Below are positions 16,388 to 24,978 of a stretch of 64,000 bases of DNA, piece by piece. The DNA is from Enterobacteriaceae bacterium RIT691 (GTDB lineage: Bacteria; Pseudomonadota; Gammaproteobacteria; Enterobacterales; Enterobacteriaceae), in the NCBI GenBank assembly GCA_009668205.1, contig WJYM01000008.1:124001-188000 (forward strand), given 5' to 3'. Every line of letters starts with the position of its first letter. Within the stretch, counting starts at the first letter, position 1. A model generated the notes under the pieces. The model searched no databases. It was not told the origin of the DNA and saw nothing but the letters and a program-made list of their open reading frames with translations. The position numbers and the translations under genes are program-made.

Positions 16388-17236
16388 TCAGCCTGAATTA
16401 ATATGCTCTTTGCAGTAGCGTTTTTTCCACATCGCCGGTGTGAGTCCGGTGTGTTTGCGGAAAATTTGCCGGAAGTAGCCGACGTCGTTAAATCCGCACT
16501 GCATCGCAACTTCTTTTAATGACAGAGAATCGCCGATCAGCCGTTTTTCAGCAGCCACCACGCGCTGGCGGTGAATGGCCTCAGTGAGGGTTAAACGGAA
16601 GATGCGACGGTACACCCTTCCCAGATAATCCGCATTACAGTGCAGCTCTTTGGCCAGCAGTGAAGCCGACAGCGGCAAATGAAACTGGGTGCTGATGATT
16701 TGTCTCGCTTTCCATGCCAGCGCGACCCCGGGGCTGTCATTGGCTTTTTCCTGGGCTCCTGCCATCGATAGCTGCTGCAGGATAAGCAGCAGAATGCACT
16801 CCAGCGCAATGGAACGATGGATACTTTCCTGTTCATGCAGGAACTGGCGAAACAGAGAAGTCATGTACTGCGGATCGTTTACGACGGTGTACTGCGCAAT
16901 ATTCAGCAATGTCTGTCGCTGTGCGGCACTTGCCTGCTCCGCGAGCCACTCGAAATGCAGCCAATAGAACTTCAGATCGGGCGGAAACTCCCCCTCACCT
17001 TCATGGCGATGCCCTGGCCGCAGTAACAGGCTTTCGCCGGCCTGCACCGTAAACAACTTTCCTTCCTCGCGGATGTGTAGCTCCCCGCGCTCAACGAAAA
17101 TCAGTTCCCAGGACGTCAACGTGCGAATGGGATGACGCCCAACACCACGGGAAATAAACAACCCGCCATTTTGTACACGAATCGGAAACGCTATGGATAA
17201 TTCAAGCATGATCATTTCATTTTCAGCTTTTTGCAT
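16388..17236 (-). CDS. AraC-family regulator of the adjacent arabinofuranoside locus
   Basis: The 282-residue protein has an N-terminal cupin-like sensing domain (residues about 20-150, with REEGKLFTVQAGESLLLRPG and the GHRHEGEGEFP loop). A C-terminal AraC double HTH spans about 180-280, with SASLLAKELHCNADYLGRVY and SLKEVAMQCGFNDVGYFRQIF. It is divergent from the GPH symporter and GH127 genes and most likely activates them in response to an arabinose-containing sugar. The exact start is uncertain: in-frame ATGs also lie at codons 8 and 10 and none has a good ribosome-binding site. Confidence 0.87.
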   Translation of the reverse strand: MQKAENEMIMLELSIAFPIRVQNGGLFISRGVGRHPIRTLTSWELIFVERGELHIREEGKLFTVQAGESLLLRPGHRHEGEGEFPPDLKFYWLHFEWLAEQASAAQRQTLLNIAQYTVVNDPQYMTSLFRQFLHEQESIHRSIALECILLLILQQLSMAGAQEKANDSPGVALAWKARQIISTQFHLPLSASLLAKELHCNADYLGRVYRRIFRLTLTEAIHRQRVVAAEKRLIGDSLSLKEVAMQCGFNDVGYFRQIFRKHTGLTPAMWKKRYCKEHINSG

Positions 17237-17286
17237 TCAAATTTATCGACTTTCTTATTGATTATTAACCATAAAAGTAAAACTCT

Positions 17287-17302
17287 CTCGATCACGATCA
17301 CA
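17287..17302. promoter_or_regulatory. Possible CRP half-site upstream of the GPH symporter gene
   Basis: On the minus strand TGTGA is perfect, followed by a 6-base spacer, but the second half matches the CRP consensus at only two of five positions. CRP control would make sense for a sugar-uptake operon. This is weak. Confidence 0.3.
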
Positions 17303-17457
17303 GTTTGTGGATCAGGTCGGAATCCTCACTTTTTTATACTTTTCCCTTCCCTTGTTGGGGCCGGGAATCCAGGCAGAATGAATAAGGTATTTTGACGATG
17401 AAAGATTAAGTCCGCGTAAAAAGCGGGCCCGCTCTCTGACCTCCTTGAGGAGTTTCA

Positions 17458-18858
17458 ATGACTTCAGCTCCGATTACACAAACAGACATCGCTCAACGCG
17501 CGGCCAACGAAACGCTGTCGCTACGGGAAAAAGTGGGTTACGGACTGGGCGACGCCGGCGGTACGGTGATCACCTGCCTGATCATGAATTTTCTCACCTT
17601 TTTCTATACCGATGTCTTCGGTCTGACGCCTGCACTGGTCGGCACCCTGTTTATTGCTTTACGCGTATTTGATGCCATTTCCGACCCGATCATGGGCGTG
17701 ATTGCCGACCGAACCCAGAGCCGCTGGGGGCGTTTCCGCCCCTGGCAGATGTGGGTTGCCGTCCCGATTGGCCTTATTGGCGTACTGACGTTTACCGTCC
17801 CTGATGTCAGCATGAACATGAAAATCGCCTGGGCGTTTGGCACCTATCTGCTGCTGTCCGTGAGCTACACCGCGATTAACGTGCCCTACTGCGCGCTGAT
17901 CAACACCATGACCACCCGCCATTCCGAAGTGATCGCCTGTCAGTCCTGGCGTTTTGTCCTGTGCGGTGTGGCGGGTTTTCTGGTTTCCGTTGGCCTGCCG
18001 TGGATGGTCTCGACCCTTGGCGAGGGCAACACTGCCCATGGCTACCAGATGGGCGTCAGCATCCTGTGCGCTGCCGCGGTTATCATGTTCCTGTGCTGCT
18101 TCTTTTGGGTTCGCGAGCGCGTGCCGCTGGACGCAATGGGGAAATTCACGCTGCGCGAGCACTTCGCTGGCCTGCGGAAAAACGACCAGCTGTTGCTGAT
18201 GCTGCTGATGTCCTTCCTGCTCATCAACGTGTTTAACATTCGCGGTGGTGGCTACATGTATTTCATCACCTATGTCCTGAAGGGCAGCACCGCCTATACC
18301 TCGCTGTTTTTCACCATGGTGACGTTTGCCTCGATTCTCGGCTCTGTGCTGGTCAGCCCGCTGTCAAAACGTATCGACACCGTCAAACTGTATTACTCCA
18401 CTAACCTCATTCTGGCCGCCCTGGCGGTGATGATGTGGTTCCTGCCAACGGGTCCGGCGTGGCAAACGCTGTGGTTAGCCGTCATTCTCGGCAACGGCAT
18501 TATTCTTGGTTTTACGCTGCCGCTGCACTTCGCGCTGATGGCCTTCGCCGACGACTACGGCGAGTGGAAAAACGGCGTTCGTTCCTCCGGCATGAACTTC
18601 GCCTTCAACCTGTTCTGCATCAAGCTCGCCTGGGCCTCCAGCGCCGGGATTATCAGCCTGGTGTTTATTTTCGTTGCCTATCAGCCAGGTGCGGGCAACC
18701 AGACGGCAGCGTCACTGCACGGCATCACCGCGATGGAAACGCTGCTGCCTGCCCTGTTCCATCTGCTGTTGGCCTTCACCATTCGTGCCTGCAAGCTCAA
18801 CAATCCGATGATGTCGCGCATCAGTACTGATTTACGCGTACGTCACGTTCACTCTTAA
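17458..18858 (+). CDS. GPH-family (glycoside-pentoside-hexuronide) cation symporter
   Basis: The 466-residue protein has about 12 membrane segments and the GPH/MelB-type N-terminus ([14 protein letters not shown]). It also has the conserved loop [26 protein letters not shown]. It resembles YicJ and other MelB-like symporters that import short glycosides with H+ or Na+. A good Shine-Dalgarno (GAGGAG) precedes the ATG. The next gene, a beta-L-arabinofuranosidase, starts 10 bp after its stop, so the likely cargo is a small arabinofuranose-containing oligosaccharide. Confidence 0.92.
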   Translation: MTSAPITQTDIAQRAANETLSLREKVGYGLGDAGGTVITCLIMNFLTFFYTDVFGLTPALVGTLFIALRVFDAISDPIMGVIADRTQSRWGRFRPWQMWVAVPIGLIGVLTFTVPDVSMNMKIAWAFGTYLLLSVSYTAINVPYCALINTMTTRHSEVIACQSWRFVLCGVAGFLVSVGLPWMVSTLGEGNTAHGYQMGVSILCAAAVIMFLCCFFWVRERVPLDAMGKFTLREHFAGLRKNDQLLLMLLMSFLLINVFNIRGGGYMYFITYVLKGSTAYTSLFFTMVTFASILGSVLVSPLSKRIDTVKLYYSTNLILAALAVMMWFLPTGPAWQTLWLAVILGNGIILGFTLPLHFALMAFADDYGEWKNGVRSSGMNFAFNLFCIKLAWASSAGIISLVFIFVAYQPGAGNQTAASLHGITAMETLLPALFHLLLAFTIRACKLNNPMMSRISTDLRVRHVHS

Positions 18859-18868
18859 GGAGACCGTT

Positions 18869-20824
18869 ATGTCTGTGATGGAAGTCGATCTGCATAAGCT
18901 AAAAGTCAGCGATCCGTTCCTGGGTCAGTACCAGCAACTGGTTCGTGACGTGGTGATCCCCTATCAGTGGGATGCGCTTAACGATCGCATCGCGGAAGCC
19001 GACCCCAGCCACGCCATTGAAAATTTCCGCATCGCTGCCGGGCTGCAGCAAGGTGAATTTTACGGCATGGTTTTCCAGGACAGCGACGTGGCGAAATGGC
19101 TGGAAGCCGTTGCCTGGTCGCTATGCCAGAAGCCCGATGCTGAACTGGAAAAAACCGCCGATGAGGTCATCGAACTGGTCGCCGCTGCACAATGTGATGA
19201 CGGTTATCTCAACACCTATTTCACCGTGAAAGCACCGGAAGAACGCTGGACCAATCTGGCGGAGTGCCATGAGCTTTACTGCGCCGGGCACATGATTGAA
19301 GCTGGCGTCGCCTTCTTCCAGGCCACCGGCAAACGTCGGTTGCTGGAGGTCGTTTGCAAGCTGGCTGACCATATCGACAGCGTCTTTGGCCCCGGCGAAA
19401 ACCAGCTACACGGTTACCCCGGCCATCCGGAAATCGAACTGGCGCTGATGCGCCTTTATGAAGTCACGGCCGAACCGCGCTATCAGGCGTTAGTGAATTA
19501 CTTTGTCGAAGAACGCGGCTCGCAGCCGCATTACTACGACATTGAGTATGAGAAGCGCGGAAAAACATCTTATTGGAACACTTATGGCCCGGCATGGATG
19601 GTGAAAGATAAGCCGTACAGTCAGGCGCATCAGCCGATTGCCGAACAGCCGACCGCTATCGGTCATGCCGTACGCTTTGTCTACCTGATGACCGGCGTGG
19701 CGCATCTGGCACGCCTTAGCAACGATGAAGCTAAACGCCAGGACTGCCTGCGTCTGTGGAACAACATGGCGCAGCGTCAGCTCTACATCACTGGCGGCAT
19801 TGGTTCCCAGAGCAGCGGCGAAGCCTTCAGCAGCGACTACGATTTGCCGAATGACACCGTCTATGCCGAAAGCTGTGCGTCGATTGGCCTGATGATGTTT
19901 GCCCGCCGGATGCTGGAGATGGAAGCAGACAGCCAGTATGCCGACGTCATGGAACGCGCGTTGTATAACACCGTGCTTGGCGGTATGGCGCTGGACGGAA
20001 AACACTTCTTCTACGTCAATCCGTTGGAAGTGCATCCAAAGTCTCTTCCTTTCAATCACATCTATGATCACGTCAAACCGGTACGCCAGCGCTGGTTTGG
20101 CTGTGCCTGCTGCCCGCCCAATATCGCCCGCGTGCTGACATCGCTGGGCCATTACATCTACACGCCGCGCGAAGATGCGCTGTACGTGAATTTGTATGTG
20201 GGCAACAGTGCGGAGATTGCGGTAGGAGACGACACCCTGCGTCTGCGCATCAGCGGTAACTTCCCGTGGCAGGAAAAAGTGACCCTTGCTATCGACTCAC
20301 CTGAGCCCGTGCAGCACACGCTGGCGCTGCGTTTACCCGACTGGTGTGCCGATCCAAACGTGCTGCTGAATGGCGTTGAAGTCCCGCAAGACATCCGCAA
20401 AGGCTATCTGCATATCGCCCGCCGCTGGCAGGAAGGCGACACCCTGACCCTGACCTTCCCAATGCCGGTTCGCCGGGTTTACGGCAATCCGCTGGTCCGT
20501 CATGTGGCAGGAAAAGTCGCGATCCAACGCGGTCCGTTGGTGTACTGCCTCGAACAGGCAGACAACGGTGAGGAACTGCATAACCTGTGGCTGCCGGAAA
20601 ATGCCGACTTTAAGGCCTTTGAAGGCAAAGGACTCTTCGCCCATAAAGTGTTGATTCAGGCCGAAGGCCTCAGACAAGGAGCCGAAAAGCCAGCGCAACA
20701 GCCATTATGGCACTACGACCGCGCGCCAACCGCGAAACAAACGCAGACCCTGACCTTTATCCCGTGGTTCAGTTGGGCAAACCGTGGAGAAGGTGAAATG
20801 CGGATCTGGGTGAATGAGAAGTAA
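18869..20824 (+). CDS. GH127 beta-L-arabinofuranosidase (cytoplasmic, zinc-thiolate type)
   Basis: The 651-residue protein belongs to glycoside hydrolase family 127 (formerly DUF1680). The residues defined in Bifidobacterium HypBA1 are all present: Glu318 (HypBA1 Glu322), Glu334 and Cys336 in YAESCAS, and Cys414-Cys415 in WFGCACCPPN. In HypBA1 the counterpart of Cys414 is the nucleophile and the zinc ion is held by Glu-Cys-Cys-Cys. There is no signal peptide, so it acts on sugar imported by the adjacent symporter, releasing L-arabinose. It is preceded by AAGGAG and followed by a strong terminator, making a two-gene operon. Substrate specificity beyond the family is inferred. Confidence 0.92.
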   Translation: MSVMEVDLHKLKVSDPFLGQYQQLVRDVVIPYQWDALNDRIAEADPSHAIENFRIAAGLQQGEFYGMVFQDSDVAKWLEAVAWSLCQKPDAELEKTADEVIELVAAAQCDDGYLNTYFTVKAPEERWTNLAECHELYCAGHMIEAGVAFFQATGKRRLLEVVCKLADHIDSVFGPGENQLHGYPGHPEIELALMRLYEVTAEPRYQALVNYFVEERGSQPHYYDIEYEKRGKTSYWNTYGPAWMVKDKPYSQAHQPIAEQPTAIGHAVRFVYLMTGVAHLARLSNDEAKRQDCLRLWNNMAQRQLYITGGIGSQSSGEAFSSDYDLPNDTVYAESCASIGLMMFARRMLEMEADSQYADVMERALYNTVLGGMALDGKHFFYVNPLEVHPKSLPFNHIYDHVKPVRQRWFGCACCPPNIARVLTSLGHYIYTPREDALYVNLYVGNSAEIAVGDDTLRLRISGNFPWQEKVTLAIDSPEPVQHTLALRLPDWCADPNVLLNGVEVPQDIRKGYLHIARRWQEGDTLTLTFPMPVRRVYGNPLVRHVAGKVAIQRGPLVYCLEQADNGEELHNLWLPENADFKAFEGKGLFAHKVLIQAEGLRQGAEKPAQQPLWHYDRAPTAKQTQTLTFIPWFSWANRGEGEMRIWVNEK

Positions 20825-20842
20825 TCGTTAAGAGACCCACCC

Positions 20843-20868
20843 ACGCCGCCATTGCTGGCGGCGTTTTG
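20843..20868 (+). terminator. Rho-independent terminator of the GPH-GH127 operon
   Basis: An 8-bp perfect stem (ACGCCGCC / GGCGGCGT) with loop ATTGCT runs into TTTTGTTT, 18 bp after the GH127 stop. Confidence 0.9.
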
Positions 20869-20983
20869 TTTACCGCTCCCTGCAAAATCCAGTGCGTCGG
20901 CTACGCTCTAAGAAGGCCTTTCTTCTGACCCCTCTCCCGTTTGTCAAAATGTGTGCTTTCCGTTGACGTAATTTGACAATTGA

Positions 20984-21030
20984 TGACCAGGCAGTAATCA
21001 TTATCTTAATTACTGACCAGGCAGCTATCA
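20984..21030 (+). repeat. Two 17-bp direct repeats at the marR-emrAB promoter (likely operator)
   Basis: TGACCAGGCAGTAATCA (20984-21000) and TGACCAGGCAGCTATCA (21014-21030) differ at one position and are spaced 30 bp apart, close to three helical turns. A -35-like TTGACA lies at 20973-20978, with a possible -10 (AATCAT, 20996-21001) inside the first copy. The second copy ends on the A of the marR ATG. The layout suggests an autoregulatory operator. Confidence 0.7.
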
Positions 21031-21485
21031 TGACAACCCCAACCGACTCCTCCAATAAGAACCTGCATCTGGGTTTGCTGTTTCATCTGGCAAACCAGTT
21101 TAAGGACCAGCTTATCGGCCATTACTTTGCCGGCAGTGGCATTACCGCGCCGCAATTTAAAGTGTTGATTAATATATTTAAAGGCAACACCAGCCCGGCC
21201 GAAATCTGCAAGAGTCTGCAGATGGATACCGGCGCCATGAGCCGTATGGTTGAGCGTATGGTGAAAAGTGACCTGATTGAGCGCCACCCGAACCCCCAGG
21301 ACAAACGCCAGGTGATCCTGGCACTGACGGAAAGAGGGTTGGCGCTGTGTAATACGTTCCAGAACGAAGCCCTGAAAACTATTCTGGCGGACTTAACCGC
21401 CCGCCTGACGCCTGATGAGTCCCTGCAGCTCACAGAACTTCTCATCAAAATGCTGCCCGACGAATTCACGGCCCCGCATCGCTAA
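21030..21485 (+). CDS. MarR-family transcriptional regulator of the emrAB-like operon
   Basis: The 151-residue protein has the MarR winged-helix fold: N-terminal dimer helix (LGLLFHLANQFKDQL), the HTH (SPAEICKSLQMDTGAMSRMVERMVKSDLIER) and the wing with the DKRQV motif followed by LALTERG. It probably represses the two downstream efflux genes and itself, with release by a small lipophilic compound. The ATG at 21030 is chosen because it starts at the end of an operator-like repeat and gives a normal MarR length; a longer frame to 20973 would run through the promoter. It is E. coli MprA-like in context but shorter (MprA is 176 aa). Confidence 0.9.
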   Translation: MTTPTDSSNKNLHLGLLFHLANQFKDQLIGHYFAGSGITAPQFKVLINIFKGNTSPAEICKSLQMDTGAMSRMVERMVKSDLIERHPNPQDKRQVILALTERGLALCNTFQNEALKTILADLTARLTPDESLQLTELLIKMLPDEFTAPHR

Positions 21486-21500
21486 TTAAGGTCACCTGTT

Positions 21501-22679
21501 ATGTCTATGGAAAATAACGCTCCGCCTGCGGAAAAACGCCCAAGCAAGCGTAAAAGAAACTTCGCGATTTTATTCCTGATCCTGATCCTCGCGGCGGCAG
21601 GCTGTCTGGCCTGGTATCTGCTTTATGCTCGCTATTACGAAAGCACTGACGATGCTTACGTCAACGGCAATCAGGTCACGTTGACGCCACAAATCACCGG
21701 TACGGTGACTCAGGTTACGGTGGATGAAGGCGATTTCGTCGAGAAAGGCCAGCCTCTTGTGCTGCTGGACCCGAGTGATACCACCATCGCCCTGCAGCAG
21801 GCAGAAGCCAGCCTTGCCAGCACCGTGCGTCAGGTTCGCGGCCTCTACAGCACCGCCGATAACTACCGTGCACAGGTCGCTGCCAAAAAAGTCGCGCTGC
21901 AAACGGCGAAGAGCGACTACGCGCGCCGCGAAAAAATTGTCAGTTCCGGGGCTATCGCCGTGGAAGATCTGGCGCACTACCGCGATGCCGTAACCAGTGC
22001 CCAAAGCGATTTGCTGGCAGCTGAACAAGCGCTCAAAACCAATCAGGCGATGGTGGATGACACCGTGGTGGAAAACCATCCTGAAGTCAAAACCGCCGTG
22101 GCCACGCTACGCCAGCGCTATCTCGATAACTCGCGCAGCACCATCGTCGCGCCTGTCAGTGGCTATGTCGCCAAACGCGCCGTACAGCTCGGGATGCGCG
22201 TCACATCAGGCACCACGCTGCTCGCCATTGTTCCGCTCAATGAAGTGTGGGTGGATGCCAACTTTAAAGAGAGCCAAATGCAGGACATGCGCATTGGCCA
22301 AAAAGTGGTGCTGAATGCTGACCTTTATGGTGATGACGTGAAATATCACGGCACGATCGAAAGCCTCGGCATTGGTACCGGCAGCGCGTTCTCCCTGCTG
22401 CCTGCACAGAACGCCAGCGGTAACTGGATCAAAATCGTTCAGCGTCTGCCCGTGCGCATCACGCTCGATCCGCATGACATGCAGAAACATCCGCTGCGCG
22501 TGGGGTTGTCGATGAACGCTCAGGTCGATATTCGCAACCTGGACGGTCACCTTCTGCCGCAAAAAACCGTCGAACAGCCGCGATTCAGCACCGATGTGTA
22601 TGAAACGCCAATGGAAGCAGCCGATAAACTGGTGGCGAAAATCCTTCACGACAACACCAGTGCTGTAGCCCAGCGCTAA
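21501..22679 (+). CDS. EmrA-like membrane-fusion protein of a multidrug efflux pump
   Basis: The 392-residue protein is an HlyD/EmrA-family periplasmic adaptor. It has one N-terminal membrane anchor (about residues 20-40), a first biotinyl-lipoyl half (ITGTVTQVTVDEGDFVEKGQ), an alpha-helical hairpin and the second lipoyl half (TIVAPVSGYVAKRAVQLG). The conserved EmrA block VWVDANFKESQM is followed by GTGSAFSLLPAQNASGNWIK. It links the inner-membrane pump encoded next to an outer-membrane channel such as TolC. It starts 15 bp after marR. The genomic location differs from the E. coli emrAB locus, so it is probably a paralogue. Confidence 0.92.
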   Translation: MSMENNAPPAEKRPSKRKRNFAILFLILILAAAGCLAWYLLYARYYESTDDAYVNGNQVTLTPQITGTVTQVTVDEGDFVEKGQPLVLLDPSDTTIALQQAEASLASTVRQVRGLYSTADNYRAQVAAKKVALQTAKSDYARREKIVSSGAIAVEDLAHYRDAVTSAQSDLLAAEQALKTNQAMVDDTVVENHPEVKTAVATLRQRYLDNSRSTIVAPVSGYVAKRAVQLGMRVTSGTTLLAIVPLNEVWVDANFKESQMQDMRIGQKVVLNADLYGDDVKYHGTIESLGIGTGSAFSLLPAQNASGNWIKIVQRLPVRITLDPHDMQKHPLRVGLSMNAQVDIRNLDGHLLPQKTVEQPRFSTDVYETPMEAADKLVAKILHDNTSAVAQR

Positions 22680-22689
22680 GAGAGTAGCT

Positions 22690-24228
22690 ATGTCAGAGCC
22701 GAAGGCGGCCTTTACGCCCCCCAGCCTGTTCCTGGCGACGCTTGCCCTGTCGCTGGCAACCTTTATGCAGGTGTTGGACTCCACCATCGCCAACGTGGCA
22801 CTGCCGACCATCTCCGGTAATCTCGGCGTCAGCGCCGATCAGGGAACGTGGGTAATCACCTCGTTTGCCGTCTGTAACGCGATAGCGCTGCCCTTGACCG
22901 GCTGGTTTACCCGCCGCTTCGGGCAGCTGCGGCTGTTCATCGCTTCGGTGGTGTTCTTCACCCTGACGTCGTTCCTGTGCGGGTTTGCCCACAGCATGAC
23001 GGAACTCATCATCTTCCGTGCGCTGCAGGGTTTTTTCGCCGGACCGATGTTTCCGATGTGTCAGACGCTGCTGCTGGTCATTTTCCCGCCGATGAAGCGC
23101 AGTATGGCGCTGGCATTGCTGTCGATGGTGACCGTGGTTGCGCCCATCGTCGGGCCGATTACGGGCGGCTGGATAACCGATAACTATTCCTGGCCCTGGA
23201 TTTTCTACATCAACGTGCCGATCGGGATTTTCGCCTCCATCGTGGTGTGGTCACAGCTGCGCACAAGGGAAGAAACCACCCAGTCCGCGCCTATCGACTA
23301 CATCGGTATCGCGCTGCTGGTACTTGGCGTAGGCCTGCTGCAGGTGGTGCTGGATAAGGGCAATGACGAAGACTGGTTCTCCTCCATGCCGATTATTATC
23401 ATGTCGATTGTGTCGGCTATCAGCCTGATTAGCTTTGTGATTTGGGAGCTGGGCGAACGCCACCCGATCGTGAATCTGCGCCTGTTCAAGGACCGTAATT
23501 TCGCCATCGGCACGCTGGCGCTGATGCTGGGCTATGCCGCGTTCTTTGCCATCAACATTATTCTGCCACAGTGGTTGCAAACCCAGATGGGCTACACGGC
23601 TATCTGGGCCGGGCTTGCCGCCGCGCCGATGGGCTTTTTACCGTTGGTGCTGACGCCGGTCATCGGACGCTATGCCACCAAAGTGGATTTGCGCATTTTA
23701 TGCTCGGTGTCGTTCCTGACGATGGGCGCATCCTGTCTGATGCGTGCGCAGTTCAATACCGACGTAGATTTCCGCACCATTGCCAGCGTGCAGATGTTTA
23801 TGGGGATTGGCGTGGCCTTCTTCTTTATGCCACTGACCACCATCGTGCTGTCGAATCTGCACGGTAACGAAGTGGCCGAAGGCTCAGGGCTGGCAACGTT
23901 TTTCCGCGTGCTCGGCGGTTCCTTCGCCTCATCGTTAACCACATGGATCTGGCAGCGTCGTGAAATTTTCCATCACGCGAATCTGACCGAGAGCGTGACG
24001 CAGTACAACCCAGCGGCGGTGGATTACGTGCAGACGATGGGCGGCCCAACGCAGCAGCACTTTGCGATGATTGACAGAGTGGTGACGCAACAGGCCTACA
24101 TGATGTCGACGATCGACTATTTTTGGATGCTCGGCTGGGGCTTCATGGGGCTGATTTTCATCATCTGGTTCACCCGCCCACCGTTTGTCCGTTCAGGCGC
24201 TCCGGGCGCACCTGCAGCAGGGCATTAA
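22690..24228 (+). CDS. EmrB-like DHA2-family multidrug efflux MFS transporter
   Basis: The 512-residue, 14-TM protein has the length of E. coli EmrB and the family landmarks: motif C around VTVVAPIVGPITGGWI, the N-terminal LDSTIANVALPTI (motif D1) and the WVITSF segment. It is a proton-driven exporter of hydrophobic toxicants, working with the upstream membrane-fusion protein. It starts 10 bp after that gene and is the last gene of the operon, followed by REP elements. The substrates are unknown. Confidence 0.92.
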   Translation: MSEPKAAFTPPSLFLATLALSLATFMQVLDSTIANVALPTISGNLGVSADQGTWVITSFAVCNAIALPLTGWFTRRFGQLRLFIASVVFFTLTSFLCGFAHSMTELIIFRALQGFFAGPMFPMCQTLLLVIFPPMKRSMALALLSMVTVVAPIVGPITGGWITDNYSWPWIFYINVPIGIFASIVVWSQLRTREETTQSAPIDYIGIALLVLGVGLLQVVLDKGNDEDWFSSMPIIIMSIVSAISLISFVIWELGERHPIVNLRLFKDRNFAIGTLALMLGYAAFFAINIILPQWLQTQMGYTAIWAGLAAAPMGFLPLVLTPVIGRYATKVDLRILCSVSFLTMGASCLMRAQFNTDVDFRTIASVQMFMGIGVAFFFMPLTTIVLSNLHGNEVAEGSGLATFFRVLGGSFASSLTTWIWQRREIFHHANLTESVTQYNPAAVDYVQTMGGPTQQHFAMIDRVVTQQAYMMSTIDYFWMLGWGFMGLIFIIWFTRPPFVRSGAPGAPAAGH

Positions 24229-24236
24229 CTCTCTCT

Positions 24237-24308
24237 GCCCGGTGGCGGCTACGCCTTACCGGGCCTACGAAAGATTTTGTAGGCCGGATAAGCGTAGCGC
24301 CATCCGGC
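24237..24308. repeat. BIME: two REP (palindromic unit) elements in opposite orientation
   Basis: The left unit (24237-24264) and right unit (24283-24308) each form an imperfect hairpin with a CCGG-type stem and the core GGCGGCTACGCC or AAGCGTAGCGCC. This is the enterobacterial REP/BIME signature. The pair sits 3' of the efflux operon, a usual site, where it may stabilise the mRNA end or bind gyrase and IHF. Confidence 0.9.
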
Positions 24309-24483
24309 ATTTTTGACGTTAAAACAGCCACAAAGGTTTCACTGCGGACGGCAGACACCGGCCGCCATTGTTAACTTTTCTGTGAGGAATTTGACGTCGT
24401 TCCCTTCACCGTGATTATCTGATTGTCACTCCACATCAGCCTTATCCTGTTTTCACTGACGCGATCCCAACCAGGAGATAACC

Positions 24484-24939
24484 ATGAGCCGCCCGTATCA
24501 AAAAGACCCGAAAGCCGTTCAGGCCCTGTCCGAACTGGAATTCAACGTCACCCAGAAAAATGCCACCGAGCGCCCGTTCACCGGCATATATGATGAGCAT
24601 TTTGAGGAAGGACTTTACGTCGATATTGTTTCCGGCGAGCCGCTTTTTTCGTCGCTGGATAAGTTTGATTCCGGCTGTGGCTGGCCTGCCTTCAGCCGTC
24701 CGGTGGAAGACAATGTTCGCAACATCAAAGATTTAAGTCACGGCATGGTGCGCACTGAAGTTCGCTCTCAGCACGGCGACAGCCATCTCGGACACGTGTT
24801 CCCGGACGGACCGCAGGACAAAGGGGGTCTGCGTTACTGCATTAACTCCGCGTCGCTGCGCTTCATCCCGAAAGCGAATTTAGCCGCGGAAGGCTACGAG
24901 GAATATCTCTCCCTTTTTGACGCCGACAAGAATAAATAA
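24484..24939 (+). CDS. MsrB-family methionine-R-sulfoxide reductase lacking the zinc site
   Basis: The 151-residue protein aligns along its length with MsrB. The catalytic cysteine is Cys119 in [11 protein letters not shown]; Cys65 is in [17 protein letters not shown] is intact. The four cysteines that hold structural zinc in E. coli MsrB (two CxxC pairs) are replaced by Asp47, Ser50, Ser95 and Gly98, so it should be a zinc-free form. MsrB enzymes reduce free or protein-bound methionine-R-sulfoxide using thioredoxin. The gene has its own upstream region with CCAGGAGA before the ATG. It is probably a second msrB in addition to the usual one elsewhere. Confidence 0.88.
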   Translation: MSRPYQKDPKAVQALSELEFNVTQKNATERPFTGIYDEHFEEGLYVDIVSGEPLFSSLDKFDSGCGWPAFSRPVEDNVRNIKDLSHGMVRTEVRSQHGDSHLGHVFPDGPQDKGGLRYCINSASLRFIPKANLAAEGYEEYLSLFDADKNK

Positions 24940-24945
24940 CGCGCA

Positions 24946-24968
24946 GCGGCAGGCCTCTCACCTGCCGC
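24946..24968. terminator. Hairpin between convergent msrB-like and selB genes
   Basis: An 8-bp perfect stem (GCGGCAGG / CCTGCCGC) with a 7-base loop fills the 39-bp gap between the two stops. T-tracts are absent on the plus side; on the minus side it is followed by TTATT. Termination is plausible in both directions but not strong. Confidence 0.55.
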
Positions 24969-24978
24969 CTCTGGCCGA

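Noticed and set aside
16591-17026. Open frames opposite and inside the AraC-family gene
   Set aside because: The AraC double HTH and cupin on the minus strand account for this DNA; the other frames have no start signals.
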